From the NCBI RefSeq assembly GCF_028737215.1, contig NZ_JAQZAM010000003.1:62001-126000 (forward strand): 64,000 bases of DNA. Reading direction: 5' to 3'. The translations under genes were made by a program, and so were the position numbers. This document shows, piece after piece, positions 38,973 through 49,207 of the stretch. Position 1 is the first letter of the stretch, and each line of letters starts with the position of its first letter. The notes beneath the pieces were generated by a model. The model was not told the DNA's origin. It was given only the letters and a program-made list of their open reading frames with translations, and searched no databases. This DNA is from Actinomycetospora chibensis. GTDB lineage: Bacteria; Actinomycetota; Actinomycetes; Mycobacteriales; Pseudonocardiaceae.

Positions 38973-39586
38973 GCCTGCACCGGCTGGTCCTGGTCCGGCA
39001 CGGTCGGACCACCTGGAACGCCGAGAGCAGGATGCAGGGTCGTCTCGACCCGGACCTCGACGACACCGGCCGCGCGCAGGCCCTCGCCGCGGCGCCGGTG
39101 CTCGCGACCTACGAGCCGGTGCTGCTCGTGGCGTCCGACCAGGTCCGGGCCTGGCGCACGGCCGACGCGATCGCCAAGGAGGCGGGTCTCGTCCCGCGTC
39201 CCGACGGGCGCCTGCGCGAGACGTCGCTGGGCGACTGGGAGGGCCTGACCGGCGGCGAGGTCGAGGACGGCTGGCCCGGCGGGCTCGCGTCGTGGGGCAG
39301 CGACCCGCAGTGGGCGCCGCCCGGCGGGGAGTCCCGGGTCGAGGTGGCCGAGCGCGCCCTCCCGGTGCTGGCCGGGCTGGTCGACGAGCTGGCCGACACC
39401 GACGAGCGCCAGACCGCCATGGTCGTCGCGCACGGCGGCACCATCAGCGCGCTGACGGCCTCGACGCTCGGCTGGCCGGTGTCGGCGTGGCACTCGTTGC
39501 AGCCGCTGCACAACTGCGCGTGGGCCGTGCTGGAGCAGCGGTTCGACCGGTGGCGACTGCGGGCCTGGGGCCTGGCGGCGACGTGA
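38969..39586 (+). CDS. gpgP: Histidine phosphatase, probable glucosyl-3-phosphoglycerate phosphatase
   Basis: 205-residue histidine phosphatase superfamily enzyme with the catalytic VRHGRTTWN (His12) and the second His in VVAHGGT. The position between rsfS and octT is exactly that of mycobacterial gpgP, which dephosphorylates glucosyl-3-phosphoglycerate in methylglucose lipopolysaccharide (MGLP) synthesis. Specificity is therefore inferred from synteny. It is translationally coupled to both neighbours (GTGA overlaps at each end). Confidence 0.85.
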   Translation: MSLHRLVLVRHGRTTWNAESRMQGRLDPDLDDTGRAQALAAAPVLATYEPVLLVASDQVRAWRTADAIAKEAGLVPRPDGRLRETSLGDWEGLTGGEVEDGWPGGLASWGSDPQWAPPGGESRVEVAERALPVLAGLVDELADTDERQTAMVVAHGGTISALTASTLGWPVSAWHSLQPLHNCAWAVLEQRFDRWRLRAWGLAAT

Positions 39587-40314
39587 GCTCCGGCCGGGTG
39601 CTCGTGGTGATCGCCGACTCGCTGGCGTTCCACGGACCCGACCGGGCCGAGCCGGCCGACGAGCCCCGGCTGTGGCCGCACGTCGCCGCGTCGGTGGTGG
39701 GCGGCCGGGCCGAGCTGCACGCCGGCCTCGGATGGACCGCGCGGCACGCGTGGCGCGCGATGGTCGGCGACCCGCGGATCTGGGCGTCGCTGCGGCACGC
39801 GGACGCGGTGGTCCTCGGCGTCGGCGGCATGGACACGCTGCCGTCGCCGGTGCCGACGGCGCTGCGCGAGACGATCCCGGCGCTGCGTCCGGCCCCGCTG
39901 CGGCGGGCGGTCCGCGACGCGCACGGCTGGCTGACGCCGCGGGCGGCCCGCCTGCTCGGTGCCGCCGGGCCGGTGGCGCTGCCGCCCGGGGAGACCGTCC
40001 GGCACCTCGAACGCCTGCGCGTCGCCGTGACGACGCTGATCCCGGGCCTGCCCGTCGTCGGGATGCTGCCCGCGGTGCACCGGGCGCCCGCCTACGGCGG
40101 CGTGCACGCGGGCCGGGAGCGGCACGTCGCCGCGCTCACCGCGTGGGCGTCCCGGCGCGGTGTCGCCCTCGTCGACCCGGCGCCCCTGGTGGCCGACCAC
40201 GTCCTGCGCGGCCGCGGCAACCCCGACGGCATCCACTGGGGCTGGGCGGCGCACGCGGCGGTGGGGGACGCGGTGGGCCGCACGGTGGAGAAGGCGCTGG
40301 CCGACCGGGGCTGA
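39583..40314 (+). CDS. octT: Diglucosylglycerate octanoyltransferase (SGNH fold)
   Basis: 243-residue SGNH-type acyltransferase resembling OctT (Rv2418c type), which esterifies diglucosylglycerate with octanoate early in MGLP synthesis. It has the N-terminal IADSLAFHG block (nucleophile Ser), VLGVGGMDTL, and the C-terminal Asp/His in NPDGIHWGWAAH. The GTG start overlaps the gpgP stop. The gpgP-octT pair implies an MGLP-like polysaccharide in this organism. degV and eis, which follow in mycobacteria, are missing, and a 180-bp gap leads to comEA. Confidence 0.85.
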   Translation: MSSGRVLVVIADSLAFHGPDRAEPADEPRLWPHVAASVVGGRAELHAGLGWTARHAWRAMVGDPRIWASLRHADAVVLGVGGMDTLPSPVPTALRETIPALRPAPLRRAVRDAHGWLTPRAARLLGAAGPVALPPGETVRHLERLRVAVTTLIPGLPVVGMLPAVHRAPAYGGVHAGRERHVAALTAWASRRGVALVDPAPLVADHVLRGRGNPDGIHWGWAAHAAVGDAVGRTVEKALADRG

Positions 40315-40481
40315 GCTCCGTGCTCGAGGGCGCCCGGTCCGAGGGGCCCATCGTTCGAAGTGTCCAGCGCCGTGGGCCGGGCGGGTGTGGAGCGCGCCCG
40401 CCGTGACCGGCGTCCGTCCCCATCCCGTCCCGTTGTCCCCAGGCGGCTCCCGCGTGCTGTCCCGGATGGTCGGCGCGTTCC

Positions 40482-40487
40482 TAGCGT
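40482..40487 (+). promoter_or_regulatory. Predicted -10 box (TAGCGT), leaderless comEA
   Basis: TAGCGT lies 7 nt before the comEA ATG at 40495, with no SD in between. The 180-bp gap after octT otherwise shows nothing recognisable. Confidence 0.55.
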
Positions 40488-40494
40488 CCCGGGC

Positions 40495-41535
40495 ATGCGC
40501 TACCCGTCCGCGCCCGCCACCGGCGGCGCCCGCACCCGGCTCCGCTCCCTCGAGGGGACCCGTGAGCGCCCCTCCTCGGTGGCGGCGGCGGGATGGGGCG
40601 GGCCGGAGGACGTCGAGGTCGGCGAGCCCGACGATCCCGGCGGCCCCGGCGACGACGGGCCCGTGCGGGTCGGTTGGCCGGGCGCGCCGCCGGGGACACC
40701 GGCCGCGCGGCTCCGGGTGCCGGTCGGCGGCTCCCGGCCCGCCGCCGACCCCGAGCCCGACTGGTGGGACGACGAGGACGACGACCCGCCGTCGGCGCGC
40801 GTCGGCAGCGCGTGGGACCCACCGGAGCGCGGCCGACGGGCGCAGCGGTGGGTGGCGCGGTGGCTGCCCGCCTCCTGGGCCGGCGCGCGCTGGGACCCGG
40901 GCCGGACCGGTGCGCTCGCCCTCGCCGCGGTCGCGGCCGTGGCGGCGGTGGTCGCGGCCGTGGGCGTGTGGGCGGAGCGCCCGGTGCCGGAGCCGGTGCC
41001 GTCGCTGCCCCTGGTCGCGGGGGCTCCACCGGCGGGCCCGGTGCTGCCCGTGGCGGCGCCTGCCGACACCGGGCCGCTCGTGGTCTCGGTGTCCGGACGC
41101 GTCGCCCGCCCCGGTCTGGTGCGGCTCGCCCCCGGCAGCCGGGTGGGCGACGCCGTGGACGCCGCCGGCGGGGCGACGCCCGACGCCGACCTCACCGGGC
41201 TCAACCTCGCCGCGCGCGTCACCGACGGCGAGCAGGTGGTCGTCGGGGTGCCGACACCGGTGACGCCGCCGGCGGGGGCCGCCGCGGGCGGGGCTGCGCC
41301 GGGGTCGGCCGGCGGGTCGGGGGGAGCGGGCGGCGCCCCGGGCGGACGGGTGGACCTCAACACCGCGACCCTCGAGCAGCTCGACCAGCTGCCCGGCGTC
41401 GGGCCGGTCACCGCCCAGCGGATCCTCGAGTGGCGGACGCAGAACGGACGGTTCGCGGCGGTCGAGCAGCTGCAGGAGGTCAGCGGCATCGGCGACGCCC
41501 GGTTCGCGACCCTCCGCGACCTGGTCTCGGTGTGA
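40495..41535 (+). CDS. comEA: ComEA-like DNA-binding protein (SLBB + HhH)
   Basis: 346-residue ComEA family protein, the surface DNA receptor for transformation. A long acidic, Pro/Gly-rich cytoplasmic N-terminus leads to one transmembrane helix (~139-161). After it come an SLBB domain ('VSVSGRVARPGLVRLAPGSR') and a Gly/Ala linker. The C-terminal HhH pair (~283-346) has DLNTATLEQLDQLPGVGP and FAAVEQLQEVSGIG. The ATG at 40495 is supported by the leaderless box. It overlaps comEC by 4 nt (GTGTGA). The ~135-residue cytoplasmic region is longer than in Bacillus. Confidence 0.93.
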   Translation: MRYPSAPATGGARTRLRSLEGTRERPSSVAAAGWGGPEDVEVGEPDDPGGPGDDGPVRVGWPGAPPGTPAARLRVPVGGSRPAADPEPDWWDDEDDDPPSARVGSAWDPPERGRRAQRWVARWLPASWAGARWDPGRTGALALAAVAAVAAVVAAVGVWAERPVPEPVPSLPLVAGAPPAGPVLPVAAPADTGPLVVSVSGRVARPGLVRLAPGSRVGDAVDAAGGATPDADLTGLNLAARVTDGEQVVVGVPTPVTPPAGAAAGGAAPGSAGGSGGAGGAPGGRVDLNTATLEQLDQLPGVGPVTAQRILEWRTQNGRFAAVEQLQEVSGIGDARFATLRDLVSV

Positions 41536-43946
41536 GCACCGGGCGGCCCCCGCCGGCGCCCGGTGAGCCGGAGCTGCCGCCGCCGCCCGACCTGCGCCTG
41601 GTGCCCGCGGCGCTCGCGTCCTGGGGCGTCGCGATCGCCGCGCTGACCGCGGGGTGGGGCGCTGCGGCGCTGCTGGTCCTCGCCGGCGCGACGGCCTCGG
41701 TGATCGCCGCGCGACGGCCCGCGGGCACGGGGTCCCGGTCGGGGGTGCGCGCGGTGGCCATCGCGACCGGCGGGTGCGCGGCGGCGGTCGGGCTGGTGGC
41801 CGGGCTCGGCGCCTTCGCCGTCGCGAGCCACCCGCTGCGCCCGGCCACGGGCAACGGGGTGTCCGCGCGGCTCGACGTCGTGGTGACCGCCGACCCGCGC
41901 CCGGTCCGGTCGACGGTGCCGGGCCCCGGCCGGGTGGTGGTGCGGGGCGAGCTGCTCGGCGGGCAGGTCGGGGCGGGCGTCCCGTGGCGCGCGGGCGGCG
42001 GGGTCGTGCTCCTCGCGCCCGCCGAGGACTGGGCGGGGCTGCTGCCGGGCCAGGTCGTCGCCGCCCGCGGCCGGCTCGGTCCGCCCGACCGCGCGGACCT
42101 CACCGTCGCGGTCCTGCAGGTCCGCGGTCCGCCCGGGGAGGTCGGGCCGGTGCCGCTGGTCCAGCGGGTCGCGGGCGACCTGCGGGGCGGGCTCCGCGAC
42201 GCCGCCCGCGCCGTGCTCGCCGAGGACCCGGCGGGCCTGCTCCCGGGCCTCGTGGTCGGCGACACGTCGGGCGTCTCGCCGGGGCTCGCCGACGACTTCC
42301 GCACCGCAGGCCTGACCCACCTCACGGCCGTGTCGGGCACGAACGTCGCGATCATCTGCGGTGCGGTGCTGCTGCTCGCGCGCCTCGCCCGGGCCGGTCC
42401 GCGCACCGTGGCGGTGCTGGCGGCCCTGGCGCTCGCCGGCTTCGTCGTCCTCGCCCGGCCGTCCCCGAGTGTCCTGCGGGCGGCGGTGATGGGCGGGGTC
42501 ACGGTGCTCGCGCTCGCGGTGGGTCGGCGTCGCTCGGTGGTGCCGGCGCTGTGCGCGGCCGTGATCGTCCTGCTGCTCGTCGACCCCGGGCTCGCCACCG
42601 ATCCCGGGTTCGCCCTGTCGGTGCTCGCCACCGGGGCGCTCGTGCTGCTCGCACCGGGGATGGTCGCGCGGTGGCGGGCCCGCGGGGTGCCGCCCGGGAT
42701 CGCGGAGGCGCTCGCGGTACCCGTGGCCGCGCACGTCGTCACCGCGCCGGTGATCGCGGGCCTGTCCTGTGAGGTCAGCCTCGTCGCGGTCGTCGCCAAC
42801 CTGCTCGCCGCGCCCGTGATCGCGCCGGTCACGGTGCTCGGCGTCCTCGCCGCCGCAGTCGCGCCGTGGTGGGCCGGGGGTGCCGAGGCGCTGGTGTGGC
42901 TTGCGGGGCCGGGGGTGTCGTGGCTGGTGTGGGTGGCCCGGCGGTGCGCGGCCGTCCAGGGCGCCACGGTGACGTGGCCGGGCGGGGTGCCGGGCGCCCT
43001 CGCCCTCGCCGGTGTGGTGGTGCTCGTCGGGGCGGCGCTGCGGTGGCGCCGGCTCCGCGTGGTGGTGGCGGCCGTGCTCGTCGGCGCGCTGCTGGTGCTC
43101 GTGCCCACCCGGGTCGTGCCGCCGGGGTGGCCGCCCGCGCGGTGGTCGCTGGTGGCGTGCGACGTCGGTCAGGGCGACGCCCTGGTGCTGGCCACCGGTG
43201 AGCCGGGCCGGGCGGTCCTCGTCGACGTCGGCCCCGACGCGGGCGCGATCGACGGCTGCCTCGCCCGCCTCGGGGTCCGGTCGCTGGCCCTCGTGGTGCT
43301 GACGCACCTGCACGCCGACCACGTCGGCGGCCTCGCCGGGGCGCTGGCCGGCCGGGCGGTGGGTGGTGTCGCGCTCGGGCCGGCGCGCGAGCCCGCCGAC
43401 ACCCTGGCGCAGGTCGTCCGACGGACCGCAACCGCCCGCGCGCCCCTGGTCGGGCTCGGTCGCGGCACCGTCCTGCGCTGGCCCGGCCTGGTGCTCGAGG
43501 TGCTCGGGCCCGTCCGCACCGTGGCCCACGTCGACGGCGAGGACGGGAGCGCGGTCAACGACACGTCGGTGGTGCTGCGGGCGCACACTCCCGTCGGGCG
43601 CGTGCTCCTCCCCGGCGACGCGGAGAGATCGGCCCAGTCGTCACTGCTCGGGACGGCCGGCGACCTGCACGCGGAGATCCTGAAGGTGCCGCACCACGGT
43701 TCGCGGTCGTCGCTGCCGACCTTCCTCACCGCGGCACGGGCCTCGTTGGCGCTGGTCAGCGTGGGGCGAGGCAACACCTACGGCCACCCGAACCCGGGCG
43801 TGATGGGCCTGCTCGCCGGCAGTGGCGCCCTCGTCCGGCGCACCGACGAGTCGGGCGACCTGGCCGTGGTCGTCGGCGCCGATCCGCGCGCCGGCGCCGC
43901 CGTCGTCGCGCGCGGTGACCCGCGTCCGGACCCGAGGCGACGGTGA
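41532..43946 (+). CDS. comEC: ComEC/Rec2 DNA-uptake channel protein
   Basis: 804-residue ComEC. Several N-terminal helices and an OB-like extracytoplasmic region precede the competence domain ('AGLTHLTAVSGTNVAIICGA', then multiple helices). The C-terminal metallo-beta-lactamase-like domain has THLHADHVGGLAG (~590), LLPGDAERSAQSSLL and VPHHGSRSSL. It would form the channel that passes single-stranded DNA inside. It is coupled to comEA. Competence is rarely demonstrated in this group, and the comEA-comEC-holA cluster is also conserved in non-transformable actinobacteria. Confidence 0.94.
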   Translation: MSTGRPPPAPGEPELPPPPDLRLVPAALASWGVAIAALTAGWGAAALLVLAGATASVIAARRPAGTGSRSGVRAVAIATGGCAAAVGLVAGLGAFAVASHPLRPATGNGVSARLDVVVTADPRPVRSTVPGPGRVVVRGELLGGQVGAGVPWRAGGGVVLLAPAEDWAGLLPGQVVAARGRLGPPDRADLTVAVLQVRGPPGEVGPVPLVQRVAGDLRGGLRDAARAVLAEDPAGLLPGLVVGDTSGVSPGLADDFRTAGLTHLTAVSGTNVAIICGAVLLLARLARAGPRTVAVLAALALAGFVVLARPSPSVLRAAVMGGVTVLALAVGRRRSVVPALCAAVIVLLLVDPGLATDPGFALSVLATGALVLLAPGMVARWRARGVPPGIAEALAVPVAAHVVTAPVIAGLSCEVSLVAVVANLLAAPVIAPVTVLGVLAAAVAPWWAGGAEALVWLAGPGVSWLVWVARRCAAVQGATVTWPGGVPGALALAGVVVLVGAALRWRRLRVVVAAVLVGALLVLVPTRVVPPGWPPARWSLVACDVGQGDALVLATGEPGRAVLVDVGPDAGAIDGCLARLGVRSLALVVLTHLHADHVGGLAGALAGRAVGGVALGPAREPADTLAQVVRRTATARAPLVGLGRGTVLRWPGLVLEVLGPVRTVAHVDGEDGSAVNDTSVVLRAHTPVGRVLLPGDAERSAQSSLLGTAGDLHAEILKVPHHGSRSSLPTFLTAARASLALVSVGRGNTYGHPNPGVMGLLAGSGALVRRTDESGDLAVVVGADPRAGAAVVARGDPRPDPRRR

Positions 43947-43958
43947 CGCCTGTGTCGG

Positions 43959-44019
43959 CGCGAGGGGCACGTCCGGCAGGCGGTCAGGCCCGCCGGTGCT
44001 GCGCAGCGTGCCCCTCGCG
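43959..44019. terminator. Bidirectional terminator hairpin between comEC and thrC
   Basis: 13-bp perfect arms CGCGAGGGGCACG / CGTGCCCCTCGCG enclose a 35-nt GC-rich loop that can fold further. It lies between the convergent comEC and threonine synthase genes and has no U-tract. Confidence 0.65.
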
Positions 44020-44027
44020 GAGCCGGC

Positions 44028-45290
44028 TCAGAGCCCCAGCGCCTCGCGGACCGCCTTCGACGTCGCCGGGATCGTCGCCTTCGGGCCCACCTGGTGCTCG
44101 ATGGCGTCGAGGGTCTTGAGGCCGTCGCCGGTGATGAGCAGGACGGTGTCGGCGTCCGGGTCGAGGTCGCCGGACTCCACCATCTTCCTGGCGTTGGCCA
44201 CGGTGACGCCGCCGGCGGTCTCGGCGAACACGCCCTCGGTGCGGGCGAGCAGCCGGATGCCGTCGCGGACCTCTTCGTCGGTGACGTCCGAGATCGAGCC
44301 GCCGCAGCGGCGGACGGCGTCGAGCACGTACGGCCCGTCGGCGGGGTTCCCGATGGCCAGGGACCGGGCGATCGTGTCCGGCTTCTGCGGGCGGACGACG
44401 TCGGTGCCCTCGCGGAACGCGGTGGACACCGGCGAGCAGCCGGCGGCCTGGGCGCCGAACACCTTGTACTCGGCGTCGTCGACGAGCCCGAGCGAGATCA
44501 GCTCGCCGTAGGCCTTGTCGACCTTGGTCAGCTGCGAGCCCGAGGCGATCGGGATGACCGTCTGCGCCGGGATGCGCCAGCCCAGCTGCTCGGCCACCTC
44601 GTAGCCGAGGGTCTTCGAGCCCTCGGCGTAGTAGGGCCGGACGTTGACGTTGACGAACGCCCAGTCCTCCTGGTCGAAGGCGAGCTCCGTGGCCAGGCGG
44701 TTGACGTCGTCGTACGTGCCCTCGCAGGCCAGCAGGTTGGTGTCGTAGACCGCGGTCATGAGGATCTTGGCGCGCTCGAGCGACGCGGGGATCAGCACGA
44801 CCGAGTCCCAGCCGGCGCGGGCCGCCGCGGCGGCGGTGGCGTTGGCGAGGTTGCCGGTCGACGGGCAGGCGAGCGTGGTGAAGCCCAGCTCCCGGGCGGC
44901 GGCGAGGGCGACGGCGACGACACGGTCCTTGAAGGAGTGCGTCGGGTTGCCGGTGTCGTCCTTGACCCACAGGTTGCGGATGCCGAGCTCGGCACCGAGG
45001 CGGTCGGCGCGCAGCAGGCGCGTGCATCCCGGGTCCATGTTCGGGTGCGACTCGACGGTGGTGGGCACCGGCAGCAGCGACCTGTAGCGCCAGATGCTGC
45101 GGGGGCCGCGCTCGATGTCCTCGCGAGTGACGGTGCCGAAGTCGTAGGCGATCTCGAGGGGCCCGAAGCACTGCGGGCAGGCGAACTCGGCGGCGAGGTC
45201 CATGCGGTGACCGCAGGCGCGACAGGCGAGTGCGGTGGCCGGGCCGAGATCGAACGACGTGGTCGTCGTCGGCTGGGCGGTGAGCGTCAT
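44028..45290 (-). CDS. thrC: Threonine synthase (zinc-ribbon-containing, PLP-dependent)
   Basis: 420-residue threonine synthase, converting O-phosphohomoserine to threonine. An N-terminal zinc ribbon (Cys23/26/38/41) precedes the PLP fold with the Schiff-base Lys121 in THSFKDRV, the phosphate loop STGNLAN and the C-terminal ITGDGLKT. The ATG at 45290 is chosen because it has GGAAGGA 10 nt upstream. The in-frame ATG at 45311 lies inside the riboswitch closing stem and is rejected. This appears to be SAM-controlled. A second threonine synthase may exist elsewhere in the genome, since this one stands apart from any hom-thrB operon. Confidence 0.93.
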   Translation of the reverse strand: MTLTAQPTTTTSFDLGPATALACRACGHRMDLAAEFACPQCFGPLEIAYDFGTVTREDIERGPRSIWRYRSLLPVPTTVESHPNMDPGCTRLLRADRLGAELGIRNLWVKDDTGNPTHSFKDRVVAVALAAARELGFTTLACPSTGNLANATAAAAARAGWDSVVLIPASLERAKILMTAVYDTNLLACEGTYDDVNRLATELAFDQEDWAFVNVNVRPYYAEGSKTLGYEVAEQLGWRIPAQTVIPIASGSQLTKVDKAYGELISLGLVDDAEYKVFGAQAAGCSPVSTAFREGTDVVRPQKPDTIARSLAIGNPADGPYVLDAVRRCGGSISDVTDEEVRDGIRLLARTEGVFAETAGGVTVANARKMVESGDLDPDADTVLLITGDGLKTLDAIEHQVGPKATIPATSKAVREALGL

Positions 45291-45306
45291 GAAAGGAAAA
45301 TCCTTC

Positions 45307-45420
45307 CTCATCTTCCCCGCGAACGGGTCGGAATTGGCACCGTGATCGCTGCGTGCGGAGCGCGCTGCGCCGGTTGCCGGGGTGTCGTCGGGCCGTTCCC
45401 TCTACCCCTCTGGATGAGCC
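45307..45420 (-). promoter_or_regulatory. SAM-I (S-box) riboswitch upstream of threonine synthase
   Basis: The minus strand carries all SAM-I landmarks in order. P1 5' strand CTCATC (45418-45413) is followed by CAGAG, the k-turn segment GGGGTAGAGGGA, the loop GGCCCGACGACACCCC, the invariant GGCAACC, a P3 arm, the conserved GGTGCCAATTCC, a P4 hairpin CCCG-TTCG-CGGG, and the P1 3' strand GATGAG (45312-45307) exactly complementary to the start. The P1 3' strand runs directly into the thrC SD (GGAAGGA, 45307-45301). AAGG-ATTTT-CCTT just after P1 could form a small SD-sequestering hairpin. Translational control is therefore more likely than termination. Confidence 0.93.
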
Positions 45421-45577
45421 GTATTCGGTTGTCGAGCGTCCCCTGGACGCCCGGCGGAGCACATTACGGCACGAGTCACACCTCGACCACCGAGCGCGCC
45501 TAGGGGAGACGTCGCTCACGACAACCCTCGCGACAGCCCTCACGACGGCACGGCCCGGGGCCGTCGGACCCCCGTGA

Positions 45578-45583
45578 CACGAT
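45578..45583 (+). promoter_or_regulatory. Predicted -10 box (CACGAT), leaderless holA
   Basis: CACGAT lies 6 nt before the holA GTG at 45590, with no SD. Confidence 0.45.
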
Positions 45584-45589
45584 CGGTCC

Positions 45590-46627
45590 GTGAGCCCCAC
45601 GAGCGCGCCCGAGGTCACCGCGCCGCTGCACCTCGTCGTCGGCGACGAGTCGCTGCTGGTCGAGCGGGCCGTCGCGCGGGCGATCACCGCGGCCCGCGAG
45701 GCCGACCCCGCGGTCGAGGTGGCCCACCTCCCCGTCGGCGAGATCACCGCGGGCGTGCTGGGCGAGCTGGTCAGCCCGTCGCTGTTCGCCGAGTCGCGGG
45801 TCGTCGTGATCGAGAACGCGCACGACGCGAGCGCCGAGGTCACGACGCTGCTGCTCGACTACGCCCGCGCCCCGAGCGACGGCGTGACGCTCGTCGTCGT
45901 GCACCGCGGCCCTCCCAAGGGCGGCGGCAAGGGCCGCAAGCCAACGAAGGGCGGCAAGGGCGGTGGCGGGGCCAAGGGCGACGCGCTGCTGGAGGGCCTG
46001 CGCGGCGCCGGCGCCACGGAGGCCTCGGCGGCGGGGCTCTCCGACGACCAGCGGGCCGACTTCGTGCGCAGCGAGGTCCGCCAGGCCGGTGGGCGGATGA
46101 CCGGCGACGCGCTCGGGCTGCTCATGGACGCCGTCGGCTCGGATCTGCGCGAGCTCGCCGCGGCCGCCTCCCAGCTCGTGTCGGACTCGGGCGGTCAGGT
46201 CGACGCCGACGCCGTGCGGGCGTTCCACCGGGGCCGCGCCGAGGTCACGGGGTTCGCGGTCGCGGAGCGGGCGATCACGGGGGACCGGACGGCGGCGCTC
46301 GAGTCGCTGCGCTGGGCGCTGGAGACCGGCGTGCCGCACGTGCTGCTGGCCGACGCCCTCGCCGATGCCGTGCGCACCGTGGCGCGCGTCAACGCCGCCG
46401 GGCGCGGCGACCCGTACGCCATGGCGTCGTCGCTCAAGATGCCGCCGTGGAAGGTGCGCAAGGCCCAGGGCCAGGGTCGGGGTTGGGGTGACGAGGGGCT
46501 CACGCGGGCAATGGGCGTGGTGGCCGACCTCAACGCGAACGTCAAGGGCGCCGCCGCCGACCCGGCCTACGCCCTGGAGTACGCGGTCGAGCAGGTCCTC
46601 GCGGCCCGCGGGAGCTCGCGGCGCTGA
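45590..46627 (+). CDS. holA: DNA polymerase III subunit delta
   Basis: 345-residue HolA, the clamp-loader subunit that opens the beta clamp. It has the N-terminal AAA+-like domain 'LHLVVGDESLLVERAVARAI' without Walker A, ESRVVVIENAHDA, and the C-terminal collar domain ending ALEYAVEQVLAA. A Gly/Lys-rich insertion (~105-125, GGGKGRKPTKGGKGGGGAKG) lies in the first domain. Position after comEC, here separated by the oppositely oriented thrC, is as in most actinobacteria. Confidence 0.93.
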   Translation: MSPTSAPEVTAPLHLVVGDESLLVERAVARAITAAREADPAVEVAHLPVGEITAGVLGELVSPSLFAESRVVVIENAHDASAEVTTLLLDYARAPSDGVTLVVVHRGPPKGGGKGRKPTKGGKGGGGAKGDALLEGLRGAGATEASAAGLSDDQRADFVRSEVRQAGGRMTGDALGLLMDAVGSDLRELAAAASQLVSDSGGQVDADAVRAFHRGRAEVTGFAVAERAITGDRTAALESLRWALETGVPHVLLADALADAVRTVARVNAAGRGDPYAMASSLKMPPWKVRKAQGQGRGWGDEGLTRAMGVVADLNANVKGAAADPAYALEYAVEQVLAARGSSRR

Positions 46628-46656
46628 CCGCTCCGCTGAACCTCGGCGGCGGTGAT

Positions 46657-46704
46657 CGAAGTGCGTCTACGGACACTGAACGTCAGCGACGGCACTTCGC
46701 TGAC
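46657..46704 (+). terminator. Two overlapping, mutually exclusive inverted repeats after holA
   Basis: CGAAGTGC (46657-46664) pairs with GCACTTCG (46692-46699), and GTCAGCG (46682-46688) pairs with CGCTGAC (46698-46704). The two stems share bases 46698-46699, so full pairing of both is not possible. They lie 30-77 bp after the holA stop. Confidence 0.4.
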
Positions 46705-46721
46705 ATGTCGGACCCACCACA

Positions 46722-46755
46722 ACGGCCCGCCCCCGGCGAACCGGGGACGGGCCGT
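46722..46755. terminator. Strong hairpin between holA and rpsT
   Basis: ACGGCCCG-C-CCCCGG / CCGGGG-A-CGGGCCGT around a CGAA tetraloop (read on the minus strand, TTCG). It is 17 bp after the rpsT stop on the minus strand and serves both converging genes. There is no U-tract. Confidence 0.7.
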
Positions 46756-46771
46756 GTGACGTGTGGGTGGC

Positions 46772-47065
46772 TCAGGCCGGGGTCTTGCCCGCCTTGGCGT
46801 CCACCGAGAAGCGCTCGGCGCGGTGGGCCATGCGCGACTTCTTGTTCGCCGCCTGGTTCTTGTGGATGACGCCCTTGCTGACGGCCTTGTCGAGCAGTCG
46901 GCCGGCCTCGCGGCGGCGCTCGCCGGCGAGGTCGACGTCGCCGGCCTCGGTGGCCTCGCGGTAGCGGCGGATCGCGGTCTTGATGCGCGACTTGACCGCC
47001 TTGTTCTTCTGGCGCGCTTCCTCGTTCTTGCGGTTGCGCTTGACCTGCTGCTTGATGTTCGCCAC
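46772..47065 (-). CDS. rpsT: 30S ribosomal protein S20
   Basis: 97-residue bS20, a three-helix rRNA-binding protein rich in Lys/Arg ('[20 protein letters not shown]', [14 protein letters not shown]). The GTG at 47065 gives the canonical start; the longer in-frame ATG start adds 23 unrelated residues. It is divergent from lepA, the standard arrangement in actinobacteria, with about 180 bp between the starts. Confidence 0.97.
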   Translation of the reverse strand: MANIKQQVKRNRKNEEARQKNKAVKSRIKTAIRRYREATEAGDVDLAGERRREAGRLLDKAVSKGVIHKNQAANKKSRMAHRAERFSVDAKAGKTPA

Positions 47066-47245
47066 GGGGTGTTCGAACCTTCGTCCGTCGGAGTTCTGTG
47101 CACGGGAGCGCGCGGGGGCGCTCGACCGCACCACGCAGTGCCGCCCAGATTACCAACCTCACCCCGACGCTCCGCCGACCGGCCCCGCAGCAGCGTCATG
47201 GGACGATGGTGGGTGAGCCCGACCGTGCGAGACGTGAGGATCCCG

Positions 47246-49156
<1,911 letters not shown>

Positions 49157-49181
49157 TCCCGACGGCGCCCGTGATCGGCGG

Positions 49182-49207
49182 GGAACAACCGCTCGCGTAG
49201 AGTGGTT
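49182..49207 (+). promoter_or_regulatory. Candidate promoter of the DEAD-box helicase gene
   Basis: TAGAGT (49198-49203) is a housekeeping -10 candidate. The same stretch also fits an ECF-type promoter, GGAAC (49182-49186), 18 nt, GTT (49205-49207), like the SigR/SigH pattern. Either would give a 5' UTR of about 90 nt before the GTG at 49302. Confidence 0.35.

Noticed and set aside
40500-43586. Long minus-strand open frame opposite comEA/comEC
   Set aside because: It is a shadow frame. ComEA HhH and ComEC motifs are on the plus strand, and the antisense product is His/Arg/Pro-rich noise.
45291-45311. Upstream ATG (45311) as start of threonine synthase
   Set aside because: It lies within the P1 stem of the SAM riboswitch and has no SD. 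The ATG at 45290 has GGAAGGA at suitable spacing.
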